Shown here one piece after another: positions 11,421-26,100 of a stretch of DNA of 64,000 nucleotides. The position numbers were made by a program, and so were the translations under genes. Origin of the DNA: Motacilla alba alba (taxonomy: Eukaryota > Chordata > Aves > Passeriformes > Motacillidae). The notes below the pieces were generated by a model. The model ran no database searches and had not been told where the DNA came from. It saw nothing but the letters and a program-made list of their open reading frames with translations. The stretch spans positions 19,194,688-19,258,687 of the forward strand of contig NC_052027.1 of NCBI RefSeq assembly GCF_015832195.1, written 5' to 3'. The first letter of the stretch is position 1. Each line of letters begins with the position of its first letter.

Positions 11421-14180
11421 TTTGGAGGTTATCCTAAAACACTGGGGGGGTGTGTGGTGTCAGAGCATCCTGCAGCAGAGGTGTTTGCAGTGCCACACAC
11501 GCCAGCAAATGCTGCGAGGATTTTAACATGTCGCCAGCTTAACAGCCATAGCATCGGGCTCAGGGCTGAAGTGTCTGTGTGTCCAAAGGAAATGACACCT
11601 GGAAGGTGGACACAGGGTAGAAAAAGCATCCCAAGCAGCTGGCAGCCAGCAGGTTACTCCACCGCTTGTCTTAAAAATAACAGAACAGCACAAGGAGGTT
11701 TGCATGTTCTCGCCATGTCAGAATGTGCTTTAGAGGATATTTGATTGAGACACTTTCTCCACACTGGTTATGTCGGGTGACTTCATCTGCACTTTTACCT
11801 TCCCGTTCTCCGGGGACACCAACCTGCTGCTCCCGGCACCGAGTCCTGCAGGGCCCCCCTTGAACCCTGTATGTTGTGGCTCTTTATTCCACAGGACCTC
11901 CTGAATAACTGATTTCAGTCTCTTTAGAGGTTTTACACAGAGGGATGGCTGTGTAGCTGCAGTTCTTAGTTAGCAAAGGAAGTTCTTTTTGCCTGGTTCT
12001 GAATGTGGATATCAGTGCAACAGTCATGAGCTAGCTCATCCCTCTCACAGTATTATATACATGAAGTAAGAAATTATTGGAAATCTCGTCAGCTAATTAT
12101 AACAAATCAAAATGGACTAAGCATCTGGAATCAGTCAGTATGACTGCTTCTCCTCAACCAGACTCATTTTGCCCGAGAAGACTGCATATAGCTAATTTAG
12201 TACAGACACACTCTCAAGAAAAAGAAAGACAATCAGCCAGCAACTGCATCAGTTCTCTACCCACAGCTCCAACCACTCTGAGGAAAACAGTGCAACAACA
12301 CGGGCTGCAAATTTGGATTTGTTGTTTTATTTGGTCTTAAAAAGATTTGGCTCTTTGTCCAATACTTCCAAGGACTGTGTTAGGAAAGATATTGCTGAAA
12401 CAACAGACTACCTTCAGCGGGGACGGCACTGGAGCTCCTCTGAGCAAAGCTATTCACAAACTGCTCTTGAGCCTTGGGGTTTTTGGGGCAGACGCTGGAC
12501 CTGACATAAAATTGCATTTTCCTTGTGGGCAAGAAATGCAAAGACTTTGTGCTTCCACCTTGTTTTCTGTCTCCTTTGTTTTCTCTAGGAAGTAGAGCCA
12601 GGAATAGATGCCATGCTCCTCACTTTTGTTCTCTAACTGCAAGACTATCCTTTGCCTAAATATCAAAGAGAAACTTGCAAAACAAGAATTACAAGTTTTA
12701 TGAAGATACAGCAAGCCAAATTAATTCTTGAGGCAAGTACACAAACTAAATGCTGTTGAAAGACTCTCTTACTATCTGCTGGGGGAGAATTTCCTCCATT
12801 ATAATGAAACATAGCTAAAAATATCCTGTATTATAAGAACAGGGGAGCTGAACGTGAGGCAGTGCACTTAGAGAGGATGATTAATTGGTGTGTCACCAGC
12901 AGAAACACTTCTTGAATAAAGCATTTTCACTCACTCCTGCACCCTGGTTCCACTTCAACTAAGGGAGAGTCCAGGGGATGATTTGAAGTTCTCTTAGGTA
13001 AAGAGTTTTGATTTGCACAGGGCAATTTATCAGCTGCATCAGTCACAAAAACTTTTTATGACAGTAAGTCTACGGGTGCCTCCAAGATTAAGCTTGGAGT
13101 TTCCTGGGGTCGTGGACAGTCCCAGAAGTATGACCAGTAAAACACAAGAAAAAGTTATAAAAGTTTTATTACAAAAGGTTTGTCAGTCTGAAATTCCTGA
13201 GTCCTCTAACAAAGACTTAGAGAGAAGCCAGGTTTTATTACTTCAGAAAAAGTAAAGATTTGATGAAAAAAATGATGATATATGATTTTGTTTCTGCAGC
13301 CTTTGTGAGTGACATTGATCTGTTGCTTGGGTTTTTTTTTCATGCAGTGAAAAAATGGATGATTTATAAGCTCTGAGAACTTCCTTAGCTCCACACGCTA
13401 TTTTTCTTCCCTTTATCACCTGAAAACTGCAGTAAATTACTGAAACGAAAAGTGGGACTACTTGTGAACAGGATTGTAATGTATCCAAGGCAACCAAAGG
13501 CCATGAAAATTATGCTGGACTAGGACTATGACAGTAGATATTTAAAAAGTAATTAATGGGAAGAAATGCTGTTACTGGGGAAAATTACTGTGCTGGCAAC
13601 ACTGATGTTCTACTGAGAGGCTCATCCCCTTTCACAACTCGGGATGGGTTTAGTTCTGTAGAAAATACAGCATGTTCTAAACCACACCACACAGAGACGC
13701 AAACACAGCACACAAAACACAAATAAACCCAAGTCCATCTTAAATGACCGGCACTTAACAGGGAGGAAAAGACACACGTTGTTACTCATAGTCTAATTAA
13801 AGAAACTTAACAGTGCTATAATATTAGATTTACAGCTTGAGGAAAGGTCAGTCCAAAGTGGCTCCACGATCTGCCTCTCACACATTTCATTCCTGAGCCC
13901 GGGGGCTCGGTGGGGGTTTCTTGTACCTGATGAGTAGGAAGGGAAAGACATTTAAACAAAACGACAACTAATTGTGGGTAACGCTGCTGCGTAGTACTTG
14001 CTGCACTATCCGCGTAGGAGCGCAGTTTGGGGCAATAACTGGCCACTGACTCATTTATAAAGTTCCCAGGCAAAAGAGAGATTTATCTAAAACATGCTCA
14101 GAACGCTGAACTAAGCGGCAACATTACTTCTGAGCTTCGCGTACGCATACAGGCTGAGGGCAAATTCTATTCAGAACAGG
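11421..14180. other. CNBP upstream intergenic DNA
   Basis: No coding exon, RNA gene or clear repeat recognised. Open frames here are short and without domains. Confidence 0.5.
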
Positions 14181-14917
14181 ACAATCTTTTCCGCGGCAGG
14201 GTCAGGGCCGCCGCTGCCGCGGGTGGCGGAGCGGAGCCCCGGGCGCTGAGGGAGCCCCGAGCCCTCCCGGCCCCGCGTCCTCCATTTCCTGCGAGCGCCG
14301 GCGCCCGCGCCCTGCCAAGATGGCGGCGGCGCCTGAGGGCCGGCTGAGGGCGGGACGCGGCCGCTGCCCGCTCCCCTCGGCCCACGCCGACCCCCACGGC
14401 CGTTCCAGCCCCGAGGGCTCTGCCGAGCGCGGCACCGGCGCCTGGCGGAGCCCGGGCAGGGCGGCGCGGGGAGCGGGAGGGAGGTTTGAGGGAATCCCAG
14501 CTGGCAGAGGCTGCCGGGGGACGGGGAGGCGGCAAGTCCCGGGCAGGTCTCGCTGGAGGCCTTGGGCTGCCCGGCTTGGCGCGGGAATCTGTGCGGGGCA
14601 GAGGAACGCGGCTCCTCGGTTCAACATGGAGTCACCGCGCGGAGCGGAGTGACTAGGCCAGGCCGGGCAGCGACAGGCAGGGAGCGAGGCGGACAAGAGC
14701 TCCAACGCTCCCGCGGGCCGCTCGGGCATGTCCGGTACGGCGCCGCCGCTCCGGGGCTGCGCTGCGCGCGGCGCGAGCACAAGCGGGCGGTGAGTCACGG
14801 CGAGACAGCGCGAGCCGAGAGCCGCCATGGCCTCCCCGCCCGCCCCCGGCCAGCGCGCGGGAGGCGCGCCCCGCCCACCCTCCGGCCGCCGCCGTTGGGC
14901 GTCCCCGTCCGCCGCTC

Positions 14918-14955
14918 CCATTGGCCGCTCCCATTGGCCGCTCCGCGCCCATTGG
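14918..14955 (+). promoter_or_regulatory. Triple inverted CCAAT boxes (NF-Y sites)
   Basis: CCATTGG occurs at 14918-14924, 14931-14937 and 14949-14955, each followed by cc. Spacings are 13 and 18 bp. CCAAT in this orientation, 60-120 bp upstream of the start, is the established NF-Y pattern. This places the CNBP start in roughly 15000-15060. Confidence 0.7.
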
Positions 14956-15029
14956 CCGAGGCGGGTCCGGCGAGCCGTGCGCACAGCGGCGGGGCGGGGT
15001 GAGCCGACGGGCCGTGTGCACACCGCGTG

Positions 15030-15116
15030 TGGCGCAGGCAGCGGGACCGGCGGCGCCGAGCGAGCGAGCGGAGCTGAGTCGTGCGGGGGCCGTGGCCGCG
15101 AGGAACCGGACCGCAG
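15030..15116 (+). other. CNBP: CNBP non-coding exon 1 (approximate 5' end)
   Basis: The CpG-island sequence ends at 'ccgcag' (15116) with a gtaccg donor at 15117. CNBP genes have a non-coding first exon and the ATG in exon 2; no ATG in frame with CNBP lies here. The 5' limit is inferred from the CCAAT-box positions and is uncertain. Confidence 0.5.
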
Positions 15117-15300
15117 GTACCGCCGGGGTCCGCGAGGGAACCACAGGGGAGCGGCCGGGGGTCCCGCGGGGCCCCGAGGCGGTAACGAGGGCGCTGCGCG
15201 GGACGGTGATGGCGCTGGCGCACTCCGGCCTAGCGCGCGGGAAAGTACGGCCGGGCGGGTGCCGGCGCCATTCGCGGCCCTGCGGCGCGCTGGGGAGGCG

Positions 15301-15348
15301 GTGAGGGCCGCTAGAGCCGTGAGGGCCGCTAGAGCCGGGAGGGCCGCG
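15301..15348 (+). repeat. 18-bp tandem repeat, about 2.6 copies
   Basis: The unit 'gtgagggccgctagagcc' is present twice exactly and once partially (gggagggccg). It lies in the 5' part of CNBP intron 1. Confidence 0.8.
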
Positions 15349-18300
15349 GGCCTGGAGAGGGCGGCGGGCGGCGGCGGGTGAGTCAGGTCTGGGTTCCGGG
15401 AGCGCCCAGGGAGCCTGCGCCGCTCGGGGGAGGGAGGCCGGGGCGCTGGGCGTGCGGGGAGCCGCTCTGCTCGGCCCGGGCGCGGCGCGGAGGGCCTCAC
15501 GCTCGGTCTCTTGGCCGGGGGTGGTGGGCGGCGGGGCCGGGGCAGCGCTGCACGTGGCCGCCTGGGCGTGGGGAGGGGGAGCCCGGCCGGCCCGCCCGTG
15601 AGCCAGCGAGTTTGGGGTAAAGAACGTGCTGTGAGTCTGGGGACTGCGGAGAACGGACTGGAATTAAATATTTACTTAACTAAATTGTTTTGTTTTTTTT
15701 TTTTTTTTAATTTAATTTTGAGTCCCCGCTGAAGTCCCGTCGGCGGGCCCGAGCGGGGCCGCGGCCCGCGCACCACGTGGTTCCCCACGTGTGGGGCGCT
15801 GCCGGAGACCAGAGGGTCGAGGTGTCGCAACTGTTTGCTGCTGCCACAGGCACGGATGGTGGCCTGCTCTAAATCCAAATGTGACCTATAAATGGATAGG
15901 AAAAATAGTCTGTGCCATCTGCAGATCGCGGGCTGCGGGGCGGCCTTTTATTTGAGTTCCTGTCTGGCGTAGTTCTCAAGTAACCGCTGTTAGTCATTTA
16001 GGAGCCGGCATTGTCACAACGTTTATTAAACCTAATAGTGAGTTCTGATTTCCTGTGTGCACTCAACGTGATGCCATTGCCACGCAGCATTGGGCTTGAC
16101 TAGTCCCTGTTTCCTTCTTCATTGCAGACTTGCCTAGAGTAGCAGTCCTGCATCCGTCCTCAAAGGGAAGAGGTTAAATAGGTTCACTAGGGCTGTGCAG
16201 CAGTCCTGAGAGTTACAGGTTTAACCTGCCATTCCAACCAACTTTGTTAATGTTTGGGCCAAATGTTACGTTTGAAGCCTCACGTGTTGCTCGTGATGTT
16301 TAAGTTTTAAATTTCATACAGGTGGACATGAAAATTTAAGGGGAAGATGGTAAAATGTGCATATTTGTTCAATAGGGTTTAGACCTTTCCATATTAACTA
16401 GTATGGATAGGCAGAAAGTGCTACTGAGTCACTCCTTCATGAACTTTTGTTCTCTTTCTTGTTTGTGTCAACAGAGATATCTAAGAATTACTTGTCTAAG
16501 TGGAATCATGATGTCCTTTTGGCCTGGTTTCTGTCCCCTCTTGAGTCTTAGTTAATGTTCAGCAGTCCTGGGTCAGCTTGGCTGTGAAATGAATTCAGGG
16601 GTCCTAAATGGAGCGTACGGATTAGCATTTCACTTCAGCAGGCTTCCTTGAATTTTCAGACTAGTTTATTTCAGAATTGGGTTGTTATTACCTACTGATC
16701 AGAATTCTTAATTTTGTATTTTGTTCTAGTGAGAACAGAAAAGGATGACAGGAGCATCACTAACTTTTGTAGCAGGTTTTCAGGTTACAGTGTGGAAATT
16801 ACCTGCTAAATACTGAGTGGCTTTGGTGACAGTCATGTGTCCTGTGTTCAGGAATTCTTACAACACGCTCCTTGGGAAATAACTCACAGATGGTATTTCT
16901 TGTAAAATGAGTAATGCTTTGACTTGTCTTCTGAAGCGAAATGCTAGCTTATGATTAGCAGGCCTTTCTGCCTCTTCAGTGCTCAGAGGACAGCAGGGCT
17001 GTGCTTCTGTCACCTTGGGGTTTCATCGTGCTCGGCTCTGGCTTGTCCAGTCCAGGTGTGGTGCTGTGGGTTGGTCACAGCAGCCTGGGAAGGCTCTGCT
17101 GATTTCCCAGCGGTGCCTCTGCTGGAGCTGCCTGGCTGGAGGGCTTTGCATGTGCTGGCTGGAGCAGTGGCTTTTGTCTGCTGTGCTTTGTCTGAAGGAG
17201 TGAGGTGCTGCTGATAGCAGCTGCAGGTGCTGTTTGTAAGTCAGAAGAAGCTCTGAAGGAGAGTGAAGAGAGTTGCCCCCGTTCTGTTGGGCTGTTGGAT
17301 CCTAAGCAACTGCTGATATCCAGAAAGATCCTGAGTAATCTCAGAGGTGAAGTTCAGCTTCCTTTTTATTATGAGGAGCCCAAGTTAGTTGTATTTTAGT
17401 TTGTTAAAACAAATTCTTGGAGGGCATCTAGGCTAAAAGCAGTATAAAATGAGGAGTGTTACAGTGGAGCTGTGTGGCAGTGTTCTACATCATCAGATCT
17501 AAAGGGGCTACTAAAACAGCTGAATATTGCTGAATCTCATGCATGAAGACTGGAGATTAATAGCACCTCTCCTGTTCTGAGAGTCTTGAATATGTATTAA
17601 CTGCAAAGCCACAGAAAAACACAGAGTATGAGACCAGAAACTTCTTGTGTCAGAGGTGTCTCCTACAACTAGGAGAATCATCAAGAAACTCCCGCTTTAA
17701 AGTTTGGTGCTCAAGTTGCACTCAGGAGCTTCAGATGTGTCCTGTGAAAGTGTTGTGGTGCCACAGGGATCTTTGTCATCAGTCCCCGCTGTTTAGCAGT
17801 ATGGCCACCACACAGAGCGAGGTCTAAAATTCATTCTTAATAATGTTTCAGCTTCCAGCTGCAGTTACAGAGGTCTTTAGGGGGAGTTTAGGTAAATAAC
17901 TGCCTTCCCCCTTTTCTAGAAAGGTACGGTTTGAGGTGAGAAAGCACAACTAGACTTGAGTTTCTGGAGCAGTTTTGGGAGCTAATCCAGGAGGCAGTGA
18001 ATTGCTGTATCTTGCAGAATTTGACCTGTCTCAGAAATGCTAGATGAGGCCATAGTTGTAATTTGTTTTCCATTACCACTTTTCCTGTCCTGGTGAGGTA
18101 AAAATCTGGTTCTAGTACGTAAGAAGGGAGGGGACGATGACACATGGACAGACAGGACAGGCTGCTTTGTGTAACACATCTGAGCTGCGGAGAACAGTGA
18201 TAGCTGGGACTGAAAACTTTCCAAGAAGCTTTAGGTAGCTTTCTTACAGAAGGCTTACTTAAGGTGGCCTTGATAGATAAAAGGGACTGCTGGAAACTTG

Positions 18301-19428
18301 CCTGTGATGATAAAATGGAGGGGTATTGACTAACAGAGAAGTATTGAAACTTGGGTGGCTTTTACTGTGTTCATTTTTTTGTCTTGGAAGTAACTGAAAA
18401 CTGTAATGGTGTCCAGAGTGCTTGAAGGCTCTCCATTTAAGGGCTTGTCTTCTGAACCAGCCTTTTCTGGATGTTGCTCCATGAAGATGGCTGTTGGCTT
18501 TGTCTGAAAACTGAATCCTTACAGTTCACTCTGCTGGGGAATTCTGTCCTGTGTTAGGCTTGTTAGGATGCAGGCGAGTAAAAGCAGTGTCAGCTGCAGC
18601 CACCTCTCCCTGGTGAAACCATTTGCAGTTCCAGATCCTTTACAGGAGGGATGCAGAAGTTTAACATGGAAGTACTGGTGGAGACGAACTACCGGCAAAC
18701 TGTTTGGATGTGTTTAAGGGATGTGAGGATGAAGCAGAGGCTTTGTAATCACATTTGTATGGCAGCTGTAACCCTCCACTGCTGTTGAGCTCAGGGTGGG
18801 CAAAGGGGCCTCTGAAGATAAAGGTGTTTAAATGAGTCTCAGTTTGGAAGGATCCTTGCACAGAGACTGGTGTTTGACTTTAGATTCCTGCTTCAGTTTG
18901 TGTAATCTTTACCAATTTGCTGTACAGCAGAGGAAGAAAAACTTGAGGTTTTCCTTTTGAAGGGGCAGTTAAAAAGGAAAAAAACCCTCTGAATCAGATG
19001 TAAAACTTCTGTATTGACATTCCTTTGGGGCAGTGAGCAGTGAGCTTTTGTCCCTCCTGCAGCTGCTGACCTGGACTGGCAGAAGGACAGGCTAGCTGTA
19101 TGTTGGCATTAATCTTGGTCTAAAGGCTCCCGCGCTGCGTGTCTGGAGCAGGTCTGGCTCACCTGTCAGACATTTGTCTTTTACCATGTGCTAACCTGGC
19201 TGGTTCTGTCAGTGCTTCCTGTGAGCCACTGCCAGCAGGTGTCAGTCTGTCCTGTCACCTCGTGCTGGAGTCTCTGCTTCATGGATGGGATGAAGTCTCT
19301 TCAGATGTGCTGTGAGTCTCGTACAGCTGGTGCCTACTGTTTGGCTCTTTGTAATAGATTTTATGTTGCCATTTCATAATGCTTTAATGTGAGGACTGTT
19401 TAAAAGAGTTGTAATGAAGTGAAGAATA

Positions 19429-19450
19429 TCTATATATATATATATATATA
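19429..19450. repeat. (TA)n microsatellite
   Basis: About ten TA dinucleotides within CNBP intron 1. Confidence 0.9.
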
Positions 19451-21436
19451 AAATTCAGAGACCCCTTCTTGGCCCTCTTGGGAATGAAAAGCAGCCTCCG
19501 CTGTGGTGCCTGAGCCCAGCTCCTGCAGTTGGCTGTGCCTGTGTTTTTGCTGTTCTGCAGAGTCAACACGGTTGCTATGAAAGCAGCCATAAACAATGGC
19601 ACAGGGAGTGCCAGCTGCTGCCAGCAGAGCGGCCAGTGCTCAGCCCTGGCTGGCCTCAGAAGACGCTGGAAATCTTTAACGCTAAAATGAAGCAGAGAAC
19701 ACTGAGTTATGTGTGAAATCAAGTGAATCTCTAAGTGCTCCAACAATCAGTTGTTTTAACTTTGTTTAGATGTGTCTAAGGTCTTCTTGCAACTTTTCAC
19801 TCCTAACCCTAATCTAGCCATCTTTGATTTTGAGGGTAAAATCCATCATCTGGTCCAGCTGGAAGTTAGATGTGGGATTACAGGGATGACACGCTAGAGT
19901 ATGGACCTCTTGTATTTTAAATTCTTACGCCTTTACTGTGGTAGGAATAACCATTTCTGTGCAGAAGACCATCAGAGAGAGGAACTGTTTCAAGGGAGGA
20001 GTGGATAAAAAGCCACAATAAATTTGTGAAACATTGAGGTGCTTTGGAAATAGCTAAATGACAATTCATGTTTAGATGCACACTGTATTTAAGAGCTAAT
20101 TCTGGTTCCTTTTGGAGGTCATGTGTTGTTCTGCTGCTCCTGTAGTGGCTTTCTTCAAGACTCAACCTCTGGGATGTTCCTGTAATCTGGGATGCTTAAG
20201 GTCTAGGAGGAGGGGAATCATTCTGTCACATGAATAAACTGCAGGGTTGCAGGGGGATTACCTTGAAGGGGGATCAGGTAAACTGTGAAACATGCCAGGT
20301 AATGGTTCTACTTCTATTGGGTAAAGAATAATGAATTGGGAAAGCATGTGTGAGGTATTTAAACTTCAAGAGACGTCATCAAAACAAAACTTGACATGCA
20401 TATTTTTAGACCAATGTACTTTAAACTTGTCTTCAAGCACACTTCAAAATAGACTTCAGTTTAAATGTGTAACTTCTTTGTTCTTTTCTTTCTGGCTCTG
20501 GAGGTGTTGTGTGAGTCCTGCAGCTCAGGGGAGGTGTGGCAGTGTGAGCACAGTCTGGAGCCTGCCCTGGCCACCGTGGGCTGTTCGGGCTGGCTCTGTT
20601 CATGCAGTACAGACCTCCATTCCCAGTTTGGGCTGTCACAGCTGCCTGTCTGGTGCTTCCAGTGCATTCTAAGGATGGTTTGCCCAGTTAGCCTTCTACA
20701 TAGTTGGCAAGTGTCTGCTGTCTTAACATCTTAAAACATTTTCTTTCATGTATACCCGGAGCAGAATATGCATCCTGAGCTATAGGTTAATTACAAGTTG
20801 TACTTCTGCTTTTCAGAGTTAAACTGGGGTTTAGGTCTTAAAAGACCTAAAGTCTTCAAGTGTTAAGCTAAAGGGTTTTTGAATGCCTTGGGTTTAATAC
20901 TGCCTATTATTGGCTTCCAGTCAGTAAAGGTAGTAGCTGCCAGGCAGATGTTCAAGAGAAAATGTAACAACCAGGAGGAAATAACTTGTAGAGATTAAGT
21001 TTCTGGCTTTTGAGTTTAACTCTCTGCAACGAGGAAGAAGGTGCTTTACTGAAAGGGATAATAATGACATTAAGGCTGCTGCTACAATAGTTAAAGGGAT
21101 TTCCTTTTTCCCTCTCCCTGAACATTTGGGATTTCTTTAAAGTAAAGGGCGGCTACAAAATAATTAGAGGAACAGTTACATAGCACATTTTCTGTTCAAA
21201 GCTACCTTATTCAAAGCAAAGTGGAGGCAAACTTGTATCTTCTGGAGTGGTTTCAGTGGTCATGATCAGATACTGTACAAGAAAGTACTGGCTTAGCTGG
21301 AAGTCCTGTATGGTTTGCACTGCCTTTGCTGAGAGGCTGGGAAACATCTGAATCTCTCATTTTAATGTAGCCTTTAGCTGGGGGAGCAGAAGGTGCTCAG
21401 AAATGTCTTTCTTGTTCAGACAGGTGATCTGCAGCC

Positions 21437-23253
<1,817 letters not shown>

Positions 23254-24091
23254 TTATTTTCCTTTGTCGCCCCTCCTTTTTCTGATTGATGGTTGTATTA
23301 TTTTTCTCTGAATCCTCTTCACTGGCCAAAGGTTGGCAGATAGAGGCTACTCCCAGGCCAGTGAGCTTTACTTGCCGTGTAAAAGGAGGAAAGGGGTGGA
23401 AAAATCAACTTTCTGCATTTAACTACAAAAATGTTTATGTTTAGTTTGGTAGAGGTGTTATGTATAATGCTTTGTTAAAGAACCCCCTTTCCGTGCCACT
23501 GGTGAATAGGGATTGATGAGTGGGAAGAGTTGAGTCAGACCAGCAAAAACCCTCTCTGGGTTACAGGGAAGTGATCCTATGCAGGAGGAATGAAATTCTG
23601 GAAGCGTCTAGACTTCCTCATAACTTTTATTTTATTACAATGGCCTTGGATTGTCTGACCTCAGTAGCTGTTAACACCAAGTGATATCTGCATCAGGCCC
23701 TACCTAGAGCATATAGCTGAGTGGGAGTAAACAAACAAGATGCACATGCCTGTTAATGGCCATGAGAGAGAGAGAGAAATCTGAAATAAATCTAAAAGTA
23801 ACAGTAATTCAGTCAGTGAATGTTAATGTTGGAGATACAGAACGCAATGGGAAGTTTTTGAATAAATATCTCAAAGTCAATCTGAAACCCAGACATCAGT
23901 GCTAATAGCATAAACAATTTGGAGCTATTCAGGAGTTGCAAATAAATGCATTTTCACAGAAATCAAGATGTTATTTTTGTATACTATATCACTTAGACAA
24001 CTGAGTTTCATTTGCTTGTAATCGGTTTTTAAAGTAAGATGGTAAGAGCAATTGAAGTCCTAGAACATAGAAAATGTAATTTTAAACTATC

Positions 24092-24097
24092 AATAAA
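24092..24097 (+). other. CNBP: CNBP polyadenylation signal
   Basis: AATAAA about 840 bases after the stop codon, which fits a CNBP 3'UTR of that order. Earlier AATAAA matches (about 23783, 23861 and 23940) may give shorter 3'UTRs. Confidence 0.6.
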
Positions 24098-24119
24098 GCT
24101 GGAGGAGGAAGGGGAGTTT

Positions 24120-25540
24120 GGCTAAAGTTCCTTTTGTTTATTTTTGGTTTTCCTGTACACAGTGCAAAACAACATATTAAAAGGGGTATGTGGAGGTTCA
24201 GCTTGGCCTTTTCTTTTCTACTGTCTCATGTTGAGGTCCTTTCTGCACATGTTCATGGGGATGGGGGGCTGATGACATCTGTGCTGGTGCACTTCAAGCA
24301 TTAAATGGAAAAACCACTACAGGAGGAGGTTGCTGGATGTGCAGGGGCTTCCAAACTCTGAGTAGGTCAGAGTGGTGTTGGAGCTGTCACAGTGGCACTG
24401 AGAACTTGAAGCATCTGCACTTGCCCTGTCCCTTGCTGGCTGTGCTGGTTCACTGGGGGGCAGTGACCAGCTGAGAAAGGAGCTGATGAGGAGAGGATCT
24501 TCACATGCACTCAGTGAGTGGAGTCAGTGTGCAGGAGCTCTTGGCTGACCAGTGCTTCACCCTAGGGCAACTGGAGAAGGGGTGTAGTGACACCTGGTGT
24601 GACGACTGGGCTTTGTCTGGAGTGCCTCTGAGCTCCAGCTCTGGCAGATCCCCTGGAGCCTGCAGTTAGGGGCAGGGAGGGTGCGCTGAACTCATGTTTG
24701 AATTGTCACTCTAAAGGCTTTCCTGTCCAGTCCCAAAGCCTGTGGGTGCTGTAGCAGTGAGAAAGGGGCTGTGGTGTCTGTCCCTGCAGGAGAAGTACCA
24801 GACTGGCATCTGCAGCCGTGCTGGAGACAGCTGAACTGGTCTGGCACTTGTATCTGTGTCACCATTGCAGTTATTGTCAGGGTAACCTTCCTGGTAATTG
24901 TGGAAGCAGCGGTGAAATGTCTGGGCTCTCCTGGGGTAGTGCAGATACACAGCACCTGGTGATTCAGCCTGCTGGGCTGGGACAGATTAAGTCTTTGCAC
25001 ACAATTATATTAGTTAAGCAGCAGTAAACTTCGGACCTCTCTAATTACAAAGACTTGAAGTCTTTGGGGCTTCAATGACAACTACGAAGTGGTGTTTTCC
25101 TCTGAATTAAAAACATCCAGTATTTTTATACAAAGAAAACAGGATTTAAAAGCTGAGGAACACAAACTAGGCAGCAAGTTCCAGAAATAGAAAGTTACTT
25201 CAAAAAGAGATGTCTCTTCCTTGGTCATCTTCCTGTGAGAGCGTTGGTGCTGCTCGTCAGTCAGTTTTTTCCAAGTGAACAGGCGATGGACCAGCAAGTG
25301 GTGATTTCATACACTGTGGGACATGGGAAAAATCAATTCTTCGTGTTTCATGTTGATCTTTTTCACTAATACTAAGGCATCTCCTCATTCCTTATGGCAA
25401 ACTCATGAAGTGGTTACAGAGAAGGACTGTTCGTCGGGCATTGAATGACCAGGAAAGGGGCAATGGTACACACGGAAAGGGGAAATTTAGATCAGGTATT
25501 GGAAGGAGCTTAGCACGTGACGGTGGACAGGCCCTAGCAC
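24120..25540. other. CNBP-ISY1 intergenic spacer
   Basis: About 1.4 kb between head-to-tail genes. No coding or RNA feature recognised. Confidence 0.5.
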
Positions 25541-25680
25541 AGGGTGCCCAGAGCAGCTGTGGCTGCCCCTGGATGCCTGGCAGTGTCCGAGGCCAGGCTG
25601 GACGGGACGGGGAGCAGCCCGGGGCAGCGGGAGGTGTCCGTGCCGTGGCAGGGCTGGCACTGCAGCGTCCCCAGCCGAGC
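25540..25680 (+). repeat. CR1 fragment abutting the ISY1 promoter
   Basis: Shows the CR1 3'-region order: 'gcccagagcagctgtggctg', 'ccaggctggacggg', 'gggaggtgtccgtgcc', 'gtggcaggg'. It lacks the terminal octamer tail. It runs directly into the ISY1 CpG island and has itself become CpG-rich. Confidence 0.65.
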
Positions 25681-25710
25681 CCGCCCTCTTCATCCCGGCG
25701 CGCCCGCCAG

Positions 25711-25766
25711 TGCGCATGCGCCGCCCGGCGTCACAGAATCCTGCGCGAGCGGAGCGCGCATGCGCA
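25711..25766. promoter_or_regulatory. ISY1: Two NRF1 palindromes, ISY1 promoter
   Basis: 'tgcgcatgcgcc' at 25711-25722 and 'cgcgcatgcgca' at 25755-25766 match the NRF1 consensus, 44 bp apart. They lie about 100-150 bp upstream of the ISY1 ATG in a CpG island (about 25560-26500). Confidence 0.75.
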
Positions 25767-25840
25767 CTGGGGCGCGGGCCCGGGTTCAGTTCCGGGGCGT
25801 GGAACTGCTGCGTGCACAGCGCGTCCGGAGGGACCGAGGG

Positions 25841-26100
25841 GCTGAGGGCACGGCGGGACCATGGTGAGTGCGGGCCAGGGGCTGAGGGCACGGCGGGACC
25901 GTGGTGAGTGCGGGCCAGGGGCTGAGGGCACGGCGGGACCGTGGTGAGTGCGGGCCAGGGGCTGAGGGCACGGCGGGACCGTGGTGAGTGCGGGCCAGGG
26001 GCTGAGGGCACGGCGGGACCGTGGTGAGTGCGGACCAGGGGCTGAGGGCACGGCGGGACCATGGGGAGTGCGGGCCAGGGGCTGAGGGCACGGCGGGACC
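25841..26100 (+). repeat. 40-bp minisatellite carrying ISY1 start codon and 5' splice site
   Basis: A 40-bp unit, gctgagggcacggcgggacc followed by (a/g)tggtgagtgcgggccaggg, is repeated from 25841, 25881, 25921, 25961, 26001 and 26041, with a half copy at 26081. Copy 1 holds the ISY1 ATG (25861) and its gtgagt donor (25864). Copies 2-5 have GTG in place of ATG but keep an identical gtgagt at 25904, 25944, 25984 and 26024. Copy 6 has ATG again but a broken donor (gggagt). A degenerate relic with ATG recurs at 26155. Confidence 0.95.

Larger units (their letters stand above)
14190..15790. promoter_or_regulatory. CNBP: CNBP CpG-island promoter
   Basis: A dense CpG island of about 1.6 kb. It includes 'aagatggcggc' (about 14317-14327), a YY1-type motif readable on both strands as a start-site element, and three inverted CCAAT boxes just upstream of the probable CNBP exon 1. 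Long open frames on both strands (for example 432 codons on the minus strand, 15500-14202) are the usual result of few stop codons in GC-rich DNA. The width of the island would allow divergent transcription to the left, which I cannot prove. Confidence 0.8.
15117..21419 (+). other. CNBP: CNBP intron 1
   Basis: A 6.3-kb intron between the 15117 donor and the acceptor ending at 21419. It includes an 18-bp repeat at 15301-15348, a T run near 15690-15708 and a (TA)n tract at about 19429-19450. In human CNBP the intron 1 CCTG repeat expands in myotonic dystrophy type 2; no TG/TCTG/CCTG tract is present here. No other gene or RNA recognised. Confidence 0.7.

Noticed and set aside
14202..15500. 432-codon open frame on the minus strand across the CNBP promoter
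   Set aside because: Pure CpG-island DNA; Arg/Pro/Ala-rich translation without any domain, overlapped by other long frames on both strands. Stop codons are rare at this GC content.
15117..21419. Looked for the CNBP intron 1 TG/TCTG/CCTG repeat known from human myotonic dystrophy type 2
   Set aside because: Not present. Only scattered cctg and a (TA)n tract exist in this intron.
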